The notes under the pieces are model-generated. The model worked only from the letters and a program-made list of their open reading frames with translations. It was not told where the DNA came from and did not search any database. Positions 42,312-51,430 of a stretch of DNA of 64,000 nt are shown piece by piece. Position 1 is the first letter of the stretch, and each line of letters begins with the position of its first letter. Position numbers and translations under genes: made by a program. This DNA is from Kiloniella laminariae (GTDB lineage: Bacteria > Pseudomonadota > Alphaproteobacteria > Kiloniellales > Kiloniellaceae), in NCBI RefSeq assembly GCF_027214005.1, contig NZ_JAPWGY010000001.1:930001-994000 (forward strand), written 5' to 3'.

Positions 42312-42991
42312 GCCTTGCCTCCGGATTTTACCGGAATCTGATCCGGTCGCAAAGCCAGCTCGACCCCGATCATGGAATTGCGGGTGACCAGCTGTTCCAG
42401 CCGTTCGGCGTTCCAGCCTGCCGTGCCTTTCGGGCGCAGGGGCAGGACCAGAAAACGCATTTCCGAAGTGGAATCCCAGACCTTTATTTTTGTGCCTTTG
42501 GGCAACTCGGTTCCAAACTCTGCCAGCACGCCTTTCGGGTCCGATACTGCCCGTGCCCTGTAGGGCGCTGATTTGTACCAGACCGGGGGCAGACCCAACA
42601 CGGTCCAGGGGTAACAGGAACAGAGCGTGCAAACCACCATGTTGTGGCGTTCATGTGTGTTTTCGACCACCTTCATATGTTCGCCCTGTCGTCCGATATA
42701 TCCCATGGATGAAATCGCGGCTGTCGCGTCTTCGAGCAGGTGTTTTTTGAAAGCGGGGTCGCTCCAGGCACGGGCAACCACCTTGGCACCGTTGCGTGGG
42801 CCGACTTTGGTTTCATAGGTCTCGACGATGGCATCAATGGCAGCAGGATCAACCAGACCTTTTTCCACCAGCAGGGATTCCAGTGCCTTGACCCGCAAGA
42901 CGGGATCAGCAGGCGGTTCGGTGTGATCATGATGATGGGCGTGAGAATGGCCTGGTTCGTGCGCATTATCGTTCGAATGATCCTGTCCCAT
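42308..42991 (-). CDS. nthA: nitrile hydratase alpha subunit, cobalt type
   Basis: Catalytic subunit; hydrates nitriles to amides at a non-corrin metal site. The metal motif V-C-T-L-C-S-C-Y (Cys 121, 124, 126) has Thr and Tyr at the positions that mark cobalt enzymes (iron enzymes have Ser and Thr). The N-terminus is extended and His-rich (about nine His in residues 5-23), a possible metal store. Order alpha-beta-activator is the usual one. The AGGGA ribosome binding site precedes ATG 42991. Confidence 0.95.
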   Translation of the reverse strand: MGQDHSNDNAHEPGHSHAHHHDHTEPPADPVLRVKALESLLVEKGLVDPAAIDAIVETYETKVGPRNGAKVVARAWSDPAFKKHLLEDATAAISSMGYIGRQGEHMKVVENTHERHNMVVCTLCSCYPWTVLGLPPVWYKSAPYRARAVSDPKGVLAEFGTELPKGTKIKVWDSTSEMRFLVLPLRPKGTAGWNAERLEQLVTRNSMIGVELALRPDQIPVKSGGKA

Positions 42992-43118
42992 CTGTATCCC
43001 TGTTCCTTTTTGTTTTACGGCTTCTGTTCACCGATAGATTGTTTTTATGATGTTGGCCTTTATCGCCGGAATTACAATGCTTCTTTATCGTTGAAGGCTG
43101 GTTAGGAGAGATGCTTTA

Positions 43119-43502
43119 TCAGGTTATTTTCTCGTCGGGGCTGACCAGATGAATCATGCCGCCGGGCGCGGCAATCCAGAAAGCACCGAGTTCTTCGGGC
43201 AACTGTTCGATTTCATCACAGCGTACAACGCCCTGTTCCTCGAAATATTTTGCGGCGGCAGGGGTGTCCGGGGTGGTCACCTGCAGCCAGAGTTCCGGCT
43301 GGGTCATGCCCGGTACCTTGTCGAGCCAGAGCTTGATTGCGCCAAAGTCAATGGTCACACTGGATTTTCCATGGTTGGCAGGCAGACCAAGGGTATCTTC
43401 GTAAAAGGCGACCATCTGATCAAAAAGATGTGTCGGTACCTTCATGGCGATGTTGGTACCGGGGGTGAAAAGCGGCTTCGGGGCTGGTTTGGGAAAGGGC
43501 AT
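43119..43502 (-). CDS. VOC (glyoxalase/dioxygenase-fold) family protein
   Basis: About 127 residues from ATG 43502. One VOC module: M-V-A-F-Y-E-D-T-L-G-L-P, then K-S-S-V-T-I-D-F-G-A-I-K-L-W-L-D, and G-A-F-W-I-A-A-P-G-G-M-I-H-L-V. Substrate unknown. The same strand as the nitrile hydratase genes and 127 bp upstream of alpha. Confidence 0.75.
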   Translation of the reverse strand: MPFPKPAPKPLFTPGTNIAMKVPTHLFDQMVAFYEDTLGLPANHGKSSVTIDFGAIKLWLDKVPGMTQPELWLQVTTPDTPAAAKYFEEQGVVRCDEIEQLPEELGAFWIAAPGGMIHLVSPDEKIT

Positions 43503-43716
43503 GGCCGGAGTTCCTGATGATAAAGTCGGGGACCTTGGCCAAAATACTAGAGGTTTTTTCACCAGATGGGAACTCGGGATCACTGGTGAAACAGCTGTGG
43601 GGCAAATCTTCCGTTAAAGCTGTTGTGCTTCTTCTTTCCGGCGGAAGAGTTCTGTGGAATGATCGCGGTTTATTATTGTGCCAGCCTCAGCAACAGAGAT
43701 TGAAAACAAGGACAGA

Positions 43717-44634
43717 ATGACGCCAGGATCAGCTTTGGTATCCGGATTTGTTTCCGGTTTTGTGCGTGAACTGCTGCGCGGTCTTGCACAGATCATGTTA
43801 CAGCCTGCGCCTCTGGTCGGGGCGCTTTTTTTTGCTGGATTTCTGCTTAACTCATCCTTGTTGTCCCTTCTGGCGCTGCTTGGTTGCGGCGTGGCGACGG
43901 TTATGGCCAGGATCTGTGGTTGTGATGTAGCGGAACGTCAGGCAGGGCTGTACGGGTTTAACGGGGCGCTGGTTGGATTGACGTTGGGATATTTTTACCA
44001 AGCCTCAATTTTGATCTGGGTGCTGGTTATCCTGGGGGGCATGGCTTCAACGCTGGTGATGCGGGAAATGTTGCGCCGTCACCTACGCCCCCTGACCTTT
44101 CCCTTTATTCTGGTGAGTTGGCTGATCATGTCCCTGCTTTGGCTGGGTGGCTGGAGTGAAAGCACTGTCGGGATTGAAGTTAACCCGGATCAGATCAGAG
44201 TGCTGGATGGTCTGTTGCGGGCTTTTGGTCAGGTGATGTTTCAGGAAAACCTTGTCACCGGAGCGGTGTTTCTCGGCGCCATCATTTTGACAAACCGGGT
44301 TGCCGGGTTCTTTGCCCTGCTGGGGGCAGGGCTGTCGGTGGCTGTTGTATCCATAGCCAGCCTGACCGATTTGGGCGAAATCTTTCCGGTGGAGGCAGTT
44401 AACCTTGGTCTGTTCGGCTATAACGCGGTTCTCTGCGGGATTGTCTTTGCCGGATGGTCCTTAAAAAATCTTGGCGCGGCCCTGCTGGCGATTGTTTTAT
44501 CCATCCTGTTTGTCCGGCTGTTTCAACTGGTGGCTTTGCCTGCGCTCACCTTCCCCTTTGTCCTTGCCAGTTGGCTGGTTTTCTGGCTTCAGGCAAAATC
44601 AGGGACGTATAAACCGCGCAGAGGAAAAAACTAA
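43717..44634 (+). CDS. urea transporter family membrane protein
   Basis: Channel-like urea permease (UT family), about 305 residues with some ten hydrophobic helices arranged as two homologous halves. Each half has the family pattern: G-L-Y-G-F-N-G-A-L-V-G-L with later L-T-F-P-F-I-L-V-S-W-L, and L-F-G-Y-N-A-V-L-C-G-I with L-T-F-P-F-V-L-A-S-W-L. ATG 43717 is preferred (AAGGA upstream) over GTG 43678, which lacks a ribosome binding site. Stop codons overlap by 4 bp with the convergent serine dehydratase gene. No urease is in the window. Confidence 0.85.
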   Translation: MTPGSALVSGFVSGFVRELLRGLAQIMLQPAPLVGALFFAGFLLNSSLLSLLALLGCGVATVMARICGCDVAERQAGLYGFNGALVGLTLGYFYQASILIWVLVILGGMASTLVMREMLRRHLRPLTFPFILVSWLIMSLLWLGGWSESTVGIEVNPDQIRVLDGLLRAFGQVMFQENLVTGAVFLGAIILTNRVAGFFALLGAGLSVAVVSIASLTDLGEIFPVEAVNLGLFGYNAVLCGIVFAGWSLKNLGAALLAIVLSILFVRLFQLVALPALTFPFVLASWLVFWLQAKSGTYKPRRGKN

Positions 44635-46232
44635 CAACAGCTTCCGCAGGCCTTGCTGGCCAGCTGATGTTCCAGTGCCTTGGCCGTGGGGGTGGTGGCG
44701 AGGCCGCCTTTGCCGGTGCAGCGCAGGTCGGAATGGATCGACTGTCCGACCTTGTGCATGGCGACAATCACTTCATCCAGCGGGATCAGCGGGTCAAATC
44801 CGGCCAGTGCCATATTGGCGGCGGAAAGTGCGTTGCCAGCCATCATCACGTTTTTGCCCAGACAGGGCGCTTCGACCCGGTTGGCCACGGGATCACAGAT
44901 CAGGCCAAAGGTGTTTTGCAAGGCCATTGAGGCAGCGGCGAGACTTTGCTCAAAGCTGCCATCCAGCAAAGTGACCAACGCGGCGGCGGCCATGCCCGAT
45001 CCTGATCCTGTTTCTGCCTGACAGCCGCCAAGCTCGGCGGAGAAAGTCGCTTTTCCGGCAATAAACACCCCGATCAACCCGGCGGCGAGCATGGCCCGGA
45101 CCTTTTGGTCTTCGCCCATGTTCAACGCAGTGGCAATGCCCAAACAGGTGCCGGGCAGGGTGCCGCAGGACCCGGCAGTTGGCGCGGCAACGATGACACC
45201 CATAGAGCTTTTGACATCCATCAGCGCGGTTACGGCAAGTACTGCATCGTTGTAAAGCCCGAGATCAAGAAAGGCATTGCTGCCGACTTTTTCCTTAAAG
45301 GCAGGGGCCTGGGCCGGATACATCCGGTCTTCGTAACGGGTGCCCGCGATCCCCTGGGCGATGGATTTTTCGAGGATCTGGACAATGGTCCGCATTTTTT
45401 CAAACACGGTGTCTTCGGAAACATTTCCCCGGGCGCTTTCAAATATCAGCGCCAGTTTCCACAGTGGCAGATCCTTGTCCTTGTTGTAGGCGATCATTTC
45501 TTCACTGTCGCGAAAGGGCAGGCTGAGTTGACGCTGGCTGCAAAGGGGCAACACGGGTGCGAGCACCTTGCGGTTGAGGACCTTGATATCTTTTCCGGCG
45601 GCAGCGCGCAGGTCGTCGGTGCTGATAAAAGCCTGGCCTTTAACCTGAACCAGATAGTTTTCTCCGGCGGGGTGAACCAGAACAAAATCCACGACGGGGT
45701 TCTGTTCCAGCCGGGTTTTGAAATCCGGGGCGCTTTCCAGTTCTTCTGCCGGGCAGAGAAACAGCGTTTCATGGTAATCGCCAAACAGCGAGAGATGAAC
45801 GCCGTTGAGTGCGATAACCTCAATAATCCCGCCGCCAATCGAAATGGCGAGCAGACAACAGCTTTCGCCGGTTTTTTTGTTACTCAGGGTCAGGCGATAG
45901 GTGTTGGCGTGACTGGCCTGATAATCGGTAATGCGGATTTCAACGGCGATACCCTGTTGTTCCAGATGCGCCCCGGCCTCGACCATTCGGTCATCGGTGA
46001 TGTCCCAGCCCATCAGCCCGGTGAAAAGCCCCATGTCGGATCCCTGGCTTTCATGGGTTGGCTCCAGTGATCCGTTGGGATCGTATTCGATCAGGACCGA
46101 GCTGAATTCTCCGTCCATATAGTCGCGTGCGAGCTGGCCAATGCGATAGGCGGCGGCAACGTGAGAGCTTGATGCTCCGCGCATGACCGGACCAATGGCA
46201 TCGTTGAGGATTGAAGGGAAGTAGCTGTTCAT
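44631..46232 (-). CDS. iron-sulfur L-serine dehydratase (fused beta-alpha)
   Basis: Deaminates L-serine (or a related hydroxy amino acid) to the 2-oxo acid using a [4Fe-4S] cluster. 533 residues, a single-chain form: beta domain first (G-P-V-M-R-G-A-S-S-S-H-V, T-H-E-S-Q-G-S-D) then alpha (P-T-A-G-S-C-G-T-L-P-G, E-L-G-G-C-Q-A-E-T-G-S-G, L-I-C-D-P-V). These three cysteines fit the cluster ligands; the C-terminal C-G-S-C-C could supply the tail ligand described in this family. Last gene of the amino-acid catabolic cluster, 62 bp after the racemase-family gene. Confidence 0.85.
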   Translation of the reverse strand: MNSYFPSILNDAIGPVMRGASSSHVAAAYRIGQLARDYMDGEFSSVLIEYDPNGSLEPTHESQGSDMGLFTGLMGWDITDDRMVEAGAHLEQQGIAVEIRITDYQASHANTYRLTLSNKKTGESCCLLAISIGGGIIEVIALNGVHLSLFGDYHETLFLCPAEELESAPDFKTRLEQNPVVDFVLVHPAGENYLVQVKGQAFISTDDLRAAAGKDIKVLNRKVLAPVLPLCSQRQLSLPFRDSEEMIAYNKDKDLPLWKLALIFESARGNVSEDTVFEKMRTIVQILEKSIAQGIAGTRYEDRMYPAQAPAFKEKVGSNAFLDLGLYNDAVLAVTALMDVKSSMGVIVAAPTAGSCGTLPGTCLGIATALNMGEDQKVRAMLAAGLIGVFIAGKATFSAELGGCQAETGSGSGMAAAALVTLLDGSFEQSLAAASMALQNTFGLICDPVANRVEAPCLGKNVMMAGNALSAANMALAGFDPLIPLDEVIVAMHKVGQSIHSDLRCTGKGGLATTPTAKALEHQLASKACGSCC

Positions 46233-46294
46233 TGGTCCGGGCCTTTCGGGGTAAAGGTCGCTGGTATGTTCTGTTCGCTCAGACTAGCACAGGT

Positions 46295-47326
46295 TCATTT
46301 GATCAGGGGCCAGGTATCGCTCAGGCGATAACCTTCGGGCCAGGGGTCGGTCGGGTCGAGCATGTGCTGATGGGTTCCGGTGATCCAGGCCTGCCCGGAC
46401 AGGCTGGGGATAATCGCCGCCTTGTCGCCCAGCGAAGTGGTCGAAAGGATTTGCCCGTCAAAGCGCGAGCCAATGATCGAGCGGGCGATATAACGTTCCC
46501 CGACGGCCATTTCTCCTTTGGCATGAAGCACGGCCATGCGGGCGGAAACGCAGGTTCCGGTGGGAGAGCGATCAAGTTTTCCGGGCTGGATCACCACGGT
46601 GTTTTTCACGGACTTGATGCCGTCTTCGAGGGTCAGGGGCGCATGGATCTGGCAAAAGGAAATATGTTTCCAGTCGGGATTGGTCGGATGGCTGAAGCCG
46701 AGCTGCTGATTGGCGGCATTGGTGATGCGAATTCCGGCCTCGGCCAGATCGCGGGCTTCATCCGGGACAATTTCAAAGCCGAGTGCTCTGGCATCGACCA
46801 TGACAAAACTGTCCCCCCCAAAAGCGGTATCAACTGTCAAGGTACCAAAGCCCTCAACCTCCAGCGGGACCGCCAGTTTCCCGGCAAAAGAAGGCACGTT
46901 CTGGACCGTGACCTTTTCGACTTTGCCATTGCGACAACTGGCTATGACCTCGACCAGTCCTCCCGGTGCTTCCAGGGTCAGACGGGTTTCGGGTTCGCTC
47001 ATCGGCAGGATGCCGGACTCAAGCAAAACGGTGGTGACACAGATGGAATTGGATCCGGACATCGGCGGAGTGTCTTCGGGTTCCATGATGATCCAGCCCA
47101 TCTGGGCCTTTGGGTTTTTCGGTGGCACCAGCAGATTGACATGGCGAAACACACCGCCACGCGGTTCGTTGAGCATGAAATTGCGCAAGGTCTGGTCGCG
47201 GGCAATAAAGCGCGATTGTTCCCAGAGGGTTTCACCGGGGGGCGGGGCGACACCGCCGACGATCACATCCCCGACTTCACCTTCGGCATGGCAGCTGACG
47301 ACATGAACGGTTTTGGATGATCGCAT
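46295..47326 (-). CDS. proline racemase superfamily enzyme with altered active site
   Basis: About 343 residues from ATG 47326 (GGGAG upstream). Typical opening [19 protein letters not shown]. Proline racemase and hydroxyproline epimerase use two cysteines. Here the first position reads M-S-G-S-N-S-I-C (Ser about 90) and the second [11 protein letters not shown] (Thr about 256, with Cys three residues later). Ser- and Thr-substituted relatives include 4-hydroxyproline epimerases and 3-hydroxyproline dehydratases, so the reaction is probably on a hydroxyproline-like imino acid but cannot be fixed from sequence. Flanked by the DapA-family gene and serine dehydratase. Confidence 0.82.
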   Translation of the reverse strand: MRSSKTVHVVSCHAEGEVGDVIVGGVAPPPGETLWEQSRFIARDQTLRNFMLNEPRGGVFRHVNLLVPPKNPKAQMGWIIMEPEDTPPMSGSNSICVTTVLLESGILPMSEPETRLTLEAPGGLVEVIASCRNGKVEKVTVQNVPSFAGKLAVPLEVEGFGTLTVDTAFGGDSFVMVDARALGFEIVPDEARDLAEAGIRITNAANQQLGFSHPTNPDWKHISFCQIHAPLTLEDGIKSVKNTVVIQPGKLDRSPTGTCVSARMAVLHAKGEMAVGERYIARSIIGSRFDGQILSTTSLGDKAAIIPSLSGQAWITGTHQHMLDPTDPWPEGYRLSDTWPLIK

Positions 47327-47373
47327 GGGCAGAACTCCCGCCAAAAATCAGAGAAGAATAACAGGGTAAAGAA

Positions 47374-47411
47374 GGCGGAACAGCAGGGGAAAACAAATCT
47401 GCTGTTCCGCC
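47374..47411 (-). terminator. perfect 13-bp intercistronic hairpin
   Basis: GGCGGAACAGCAG ... CTGCTGTTCCGCC with a 12-base loop, between the DapA-family stop and the racemase-family start. On the minus strand it is followed only by TTCTTT, so it is more likely an attenuator or mRNA-processing/stability element than a full terminator. Confidence 0.65.
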
Positions 47412-47427
47412 AGTTTACCGCTACGGC

Positions 47428-48321
47428 CTAGAGCACAGGCAGCGCAGGGCGACAAGCAATCGCATCCCGAATGATCTTCTCGACCTGTTCACGACGGGCA
47501 CCAACCAAAGGCAGGCGTGGCGCACGGCAACGGTCGTTGGAGTTCAATTCGATCTGTTCAGCCAGTTTGATGTTCTGAACCAGATAGGTGGATACATCGA
47601 GATCGAGCAGCGGACGGAACCAGCGATAGATTTCCAGAGCTTCAGCATTGCGACCAGCCTGCATCAGGCGGTAAATCGCAACGGTTTCTTTCGGGAAAGC
47701 CACAACCAGCCCGGCAACCCAGCCAATGGCACCGACGCTGAGAGCTTCGTAACCAAGGTTGTCAACACCGGTGAAGACGTCGTAACGATCACCCAGAAGG
47801 TTGATGATCTCGGTCGTGCGGCGGATGTCGTCAGAGCTTTCCTTGACCGCGACAAAGCGTTTGTCATCAGCCAGTTCCAGCATGACCTGTGGGGTAACGT
47901 CCACGCGATAGGCCACACGGTTGGAATAGATCATGATCGGCAGATCGGATGCTTCGGCAACCGAACGCAGGGTGGCAACAGTTTCGCGGTGATCGGTGTG
48001 ATAGATCGGGCTTGGCACAACCATCAGACCATCGGCACCGGCTTTCGCCGCAGCCTGGGCCATAGAACAGGCATCGCGGGTGGCGGCTTCGTTGATGGTC
48101 ATCAGGGTTGGCTTGTTGCCGGTCGAAGCTTTTGCGGTCTTGAGGACGGCGATTTTCTCTTCTCTGGACAGCATGGAGCCTTCGCCCAGTGAGCCACAGA
48201 CGATCAGACCGTCGCAACCTGCTTCCATCTGATAGTCAAAGCAACGCGTCATTTCCGCGTGATCAAGGTTGTCGTTGCCATCGAATTTCGTCGTAACGGC
48301 GGGGATAACGCCTTTCCACAT
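47428..48321 (-). CDS. DapA/N-acetylneuraminate lyase family enzyme, possible pyrroline-hydroxy-carboxylate deaminase
   Basis: Class I aldolase-type TIM barrel, 297 residues. G-S-L-G-E-G-S-M-L-S replaces the G-T-T-G-E loop; Tyr of M-I-Y-S-N-R-V and Schiff-base Lys of F-V-A-V-K-E-S-S are present. In hydroxyproline catabolism a DapA-family enzyme deaminates 1-pyrroline-4-hydroxy-2-carboxylate; the neighbouring proline-racemase-family gene and amino-acid transporter make that the leading guess. Genuine dihydrodipicolinate synthase is unlikely given the altered phosphate/pyruvate loop and context. Confidence 0.78.
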   Translation of the reverse strand: MWKGVIPAVTTKFDGNDNLDHAEMTRCFDYQMEAGCDGLIVCGSLGEGSMLSREEKIAVLKTAKASTGNKPTLMTINEAATRDACSMAQAAAKAGADGLMVVPSPIYHTDHRETVATLRSVAEASDLPIMIYSNRVAYRVDVTPQVMLELADDKRFVAVKESSDDIRRTTEIINLLGDRYDVFTGVDNLGYEALSVGAIGWVAGLVVAFPKETVAIYRLMQAGRNAEALEIYRWFRPLLDLDVSTYLVQNIKLAEQIELNSNDRCRAPRLPLVGARREQVEKIIRDAIACRPALPVL

Positions 48322-48414
48322 AGTCTTGTTCCTGTAGTCATAAAGTTATTGTTCGGGGTGTAGGTATTAAAGGGTATTCGGGTATCTCTTGGTTTTTAAA
48401 CTCTGGCGAACTTC

Positions 48415-49137
48415 CTAACGCACACTGGCGAGGAATTTCCGGGTATGGGGACTTTGCGGGTCTCCGAAAATCTGTGCCGGAGGGCCGACTTCCTCCATAT
48501 GTCCTTGATGAAAATATGCTACACGATCAGATACATCGCGGGCAAAGCTCATTTCATGGGTGACACAAATCATGGTCATGCCTTCTTCGGCCAGCAGGCG
48601 CATGGTATCAAGCACCTCGCCAACCAGTTCAGGGTCGAGGGCCGAGGTGGCCTCGTCAAACAGCATATATGCTGGCTCCATCGCCAGGGCGCGGGCAATG
48701 GCCAGACGCTGTTGCTGGCCACCAGACAGAGCGGAAGGATAAACGTCCAGCTTGTCGCCCAGACCAACATGGCGCAGCTGTTTTTCAGCGATGGTTTTGG
48801 CCTCGTCCCGAGACATCTTGCGCACGATCTTCGGGGCCAGAGCCACGTTTTCCAAAGCAGTCAGATGCGGGAAGGAATTCCACTGCTGGAAGACCATGCC
48901 CAGTTTCTGGCGCAGCTTGTTGATATCGGTTTTGGCATCGTGCACAGGGATGCCATCCACCATAATCTGTCCCTGCTGGATCGGCTCAAGCCCATTGATG
49001 CAATAGAGCAGGGTGGATTTACCGGACCCGGAGGAGCCGATGATACTCAATACTTCGCCCTTGTTCACATTGAGGTCGATACCTTGCAGCACATGGAGCT
49101 TGCCGAAGTATTTGTGGAGCTGCTTGATCTCGATCAT
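48415..49137 (-). CDS. amino-acid ABC transporter ATPase
   Basis: Polar amino-acid importer ATPase (HisP/GlnQ type), about 240 residues. Walker A G-S-S-G-S-G-K-S-T, signature L-S-G-G-Q-Q-Q-R, Walker B Y-M-L-F-D-E-A-T-S-A-L-D and H-loop C-V-T-H-E-M. ATG 49137 overlaps the permease stop (ATGA); the in-frame TTG at 49146 is less likely. Third component of the importer after binding protein and permeases. Confidence 0.92.
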   Translation of the reverse strand: MIEIKQLHKYFGKLHVLQGIDLNVNKGEVLSIIGSSGSGKSTLLYCINGLEPIQQGQIMVDGIPVHDAKTDINKLRQKLGMVFQQWNSFPHLTALENVALAPKIVRKMSRDEAKTIAEKQLRHVGLGDKLDVYPSALSGGQQQRLAIARALAMEPAYMLFDEATSALDPELVGEVLDTMRLLAEEGMTMICVTHEMSFARDVSDRVAYFHQGHMEEVGPPAQIFGDPQSPHTRKFLASVR

Positions 49138-49796
49138 GAGGTCCAACTTTCTTCCAGCTTTTGGGAATATTTAGAGAGAGGGTAGGAAAGGGCAAAGTAG
49201 AATGCCCCGGCACAAGCCAGAATGATAAAGGGTTCCTGCGTCCGGGTAATCAGGATCTGGGAGGCCCGCAACAGTTCCATGTAGCCGAGAACTGAAACCA
49301 GCGCACTGTCCTTGATCACACTGAGCGCGACCCCGACCCAGGACGGGAATACGGCGCGCAGACCGATGGGCCAGACCACATAGCGCAGGTCCTGCCAGTA
49401 ACTCATGCCCAGGGATCTTGCCGCCCGACGCATGGGGATGCCGACTGCTTCAATACCGCCGCGCACCACGTTGGCGACCAGCGCAGCAGTATAGATGCTC
49501 AACACCACAGCACCCGCCGCAAAGGGACCTGTATTCCAGCCAATGATCGGAAAGAAATTGTAAAACAGGATCAACTGGATGATCAGCGGCACCGAGCGGA
49601 AAATATCAAGGATTGTTCCGATGGTCGTCTGTGCAAGCCATTTGGATGCCTGAAGCGACCAGCCGAAAAAGATGCCAAAGATCGTACCGATGGTGATAGA
49701 GACCGCTGAAATCAGTAATGTCCGTCCGGCGGCTTCCCCGAGAAACACCAGGTCATTGACCTGAAATCCACTGAAAAAGGAAATGGGTTCACTCAT
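49134..49796 (-). CDS. amino-acid ABC transporter permease 2
   Basis: 220 residues, HisM/GlnP family, with about five membrane helices. The coupling motif for the ATPase is seen in A-A-L-V-A-N-V-V-R-G-G-I-E-A-V and R-R-A-A-R-S-L-G-M-S. AAGGAG upstream of ATG 49796. Forms a heterodimer with the gene at 49811, 14 bp upstream. Confidence 0.9.
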   Translation of the reverse strand: MSEPISFFSGFQVNDLVFLGEAAGRTLLISAVSITIGTIFGIFFGWSLQASKWLAQTTIGTILDIFRSVPLIIQLILFYNFFPIIGWNTGPFAAGAVVLSIYTAALVANVVRGGIEAVGIPMRRAARSLGMSYWQDLRYVVWPIGLRAVFPSWVGVALSVIKDSALVSVLGYMELLRASQILITRTQEPFIILACAGAFYFALSYPLSKYSQKLEESWTS

Positions 49797-49810
49797 GGGG
49801 CATCTCCTTT

Positions 49811-50470
49811 CTAGTATTTGAACAGCCGGCGGGCGGCCAGTTTCGAGCCAATCAGGATGATCTTGACGATGACATAGTAAATCACCGCTGTGACCGCGAA
49901 ATATTCAAAGATGCGATAGGTCTTCGAGGCAAAGAACTGGGTCTCGCCCGAGAGTTCGCGAAAACCGACCAGCATGCCAAGCGAGCTCATCAGGACTGCC
50001 CAGACCATCTGATTGGTCATGGGGTGATAAACGATGCGCAGGACCTGTGGAATGATGATCCGGATATAGGTCTGGCTTGCGGTCATGCCCAGTGAACGGG
50101 CCGCCCGGATCTGGGTGTCGGGTACGGCGAGGAACCCGCCGCGAAAGTTCTCGGCCAGATAACCGGCATTGTTAAAAGACAGACCCAGCAAGACAATCAG
50201 ATAGGGCGTCAGATGCAGACCAAAGGCACCCAGCCCGAAACCGAAGAAAAACAGCTGGAACAGGGCCGGAGTGTTGCGGGCCAGCTCAACCCAGAAGTTG
50301 GCGATCCAGCGCAGGGGTCTGGGACCGTTCATCCGCAACAGGGCCAGGATCAGCCCCAGCATGATGCCCAGTATCATTGACAGAATGGCGACTTCCAGTG
50401 TCAGCAGGCCTGCCTCGAACAGATCGGGCAATTGCCTGAATACCGGTCGCCAATGAAAATTGTAATCCAC
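49811..50470 (-). CDS. amino-acid ABC transporter permease 1
   Basis: 219 residues, GTG start with AGGAG upstream. Hydrophobic helices and the EAA-like loop A-E-N-F-R-G-G-F-L-A-V ... R-A-A-R-S-L-G-M-T. First permease after the binding protein gene, from which it is separated by a 144-bp gap with two hairpins. Confidence 0.9.
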   Translation of the reverse strand: MDYNFHWRPVFRQLPDLFEAGLLTLEVAILSMILGIMLGLILALLRMNGPRPLRWIANFWVELARNTPALFQLFFFGFGLGAFGLHLTPYLIVLLGLSFNNAGYLAENFRGGFLAVPDTQIRAARSLGMTASQTYIRIIIPQVLRIVYHPMTNQMVWAVLMSSLGMLVGFRELSGETQFFASKTYRIFEYFAVTAVIYYVIVKIILIGSKLAARRLFKY

Positions 50471-50536
50471 GTTGGAAGGCTCCTGTCCGGTGCTTCAACC
50501 GGGATGTTGGTGCTTTTGATTTGTTTTGCCTCACAA

Positions 50537-50598
50537 CCGGGGGACTTTGCAGATCCCCCGGCAGAGCTTCCCGCAGCAGGAATAATTACTGCGGGAAG
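50537..50598 (-). terminator. two perfect hairpins between binding protein and permease genes
   Basis: CCGGGGGA ... TCCCCCGG (50537-50561) and CTTCCCGCAG ... CTGCGGGAAG (50567-50598), neither followed by a T run. They probably stabilise the binding-protein mRNA and lower downstream expression, giving the usual excess of binding protein over membrane components. Confidence 0.65.
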
Positions 50599-50614
50599 TA
50601 CAGCAGGTGATCGA

Positions 50615-51430
50615 TCAGTAGAGAACGCCAGGAATGCGCAACTCTGGTGCTTCACCACCAACATAGGTATCCCAGAGTTCCTGATAACGGCCAGAGCGGA
50701 CCTGATGGGTCACAAAGAGGTTCAGGTAGTTCAACCAGGTTACATCTAGACGTGGGCCGACAACCGAGGTGTAATCTGTGGTCCAGGGCATGCGAGGGCC
50801 TGCGTCAATAGTGTCATACTGTTCCACAATCGGTTTGACGGCTGTGTTGGTCGTGATGCCGACATCAGCTTTACCCTGAGCTACAGCGAGGAAAACCTCA
50901 TTTTCGCTCTGGTAGCCCTGATAAAGGTTCTCGACACCCCACTCTTTGGCGTACTTGAGGTACTCCTGTTCCGGCACCGTACCGACAGCGGCGGCAACAC
51001 GTTTGCCTTTGAGGTCTTCAAAAGTCTTTACGCCGCTGTCTTTACCAACCACAGCCTGGGCATAATAGATGGCGTAGGGAATGGAGAAGCCGACAGTCTT
51101 GGCGCGTTCAAGTGAATCAGAGGTGCCGCCAAAAACAACATCGGCGCGGTTGGTTGCAATCACAGGCAGACGTTCGGCCCAGGTGACGGGCAGGATTGTC
51201 GCGTCAACATCCAGTGCTTTGGCCAGATCCTTACAATATTCCACATCAAAGCCAGCTGGCTCGTTGTTCGCATCGCGATAACCGATGGGCGGAAAGTCGA
51301 GCACAACGCCGCAGCGGAGTTCACCCGCATTGATCACATCATCCAGCTTGTCAGCAAAAGCTGCAGGGGTGGTCATGACGGTTGCTATACAGCCGCCAAG
51401 GGTCAGGGCTTTCATTACATTCTTTAGCAT
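50615..51430 (-). CDS. amino-acid ABC transporter substrate-binding protein
   Basis: About 271 residues from ATG 51430, which has an excellent GGAGGA site; the in-frame TTG upstream is that ribosome site itself. Signal peptide ending T-T-P-A-A-F-A-D-K. Family-3 binding-protein motifs: R-C-G-V-V-L-D-F-P-P-I-G-Y-R-D, G-F-D-V-E-Y-C-K-D-L-A-K-A-L, A-D-V-V-F-G-G-T and G-K-R-V-A-A-A-V-G-T. First gene of the seven-gene cluster. Substrate not determinable; an amino or imino acid fits the neighbours. Confidence 0.9.
   Translation of the reverse strand: MLKNVMKALTLGGCIATVMTTPAAFADKLDDVINAGELRCGVVLDFPPIGYRDANNEPAGFDVEYCKDLAKALDVDATILPVTWAERLPVIATNRADVVFGGTSDSLERAKTVGFSIPYAIYYAQAVVGKDSGVKTFEDLKGKRVAAAVGTVPEQEYLKYAKEWGVENLYQGYQSENEVFLAVAQGKADVGITTNTAVKPIVEQYDTIDAGPRMPWTTDYTSVVGPRLDVTWLNYLNLFVTHQVRSGRYQELWDTYVGGEAPELRIPGVLY

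Noticed and set aside
47428-48321. Housekeeping dihydrodipicolinate synthase (dapA)
   Set aside because: The G-T-T-G-E loop is changed to G-S-L-G-E-G and the gene sits in a catabolic cluster with transporter and regulator.
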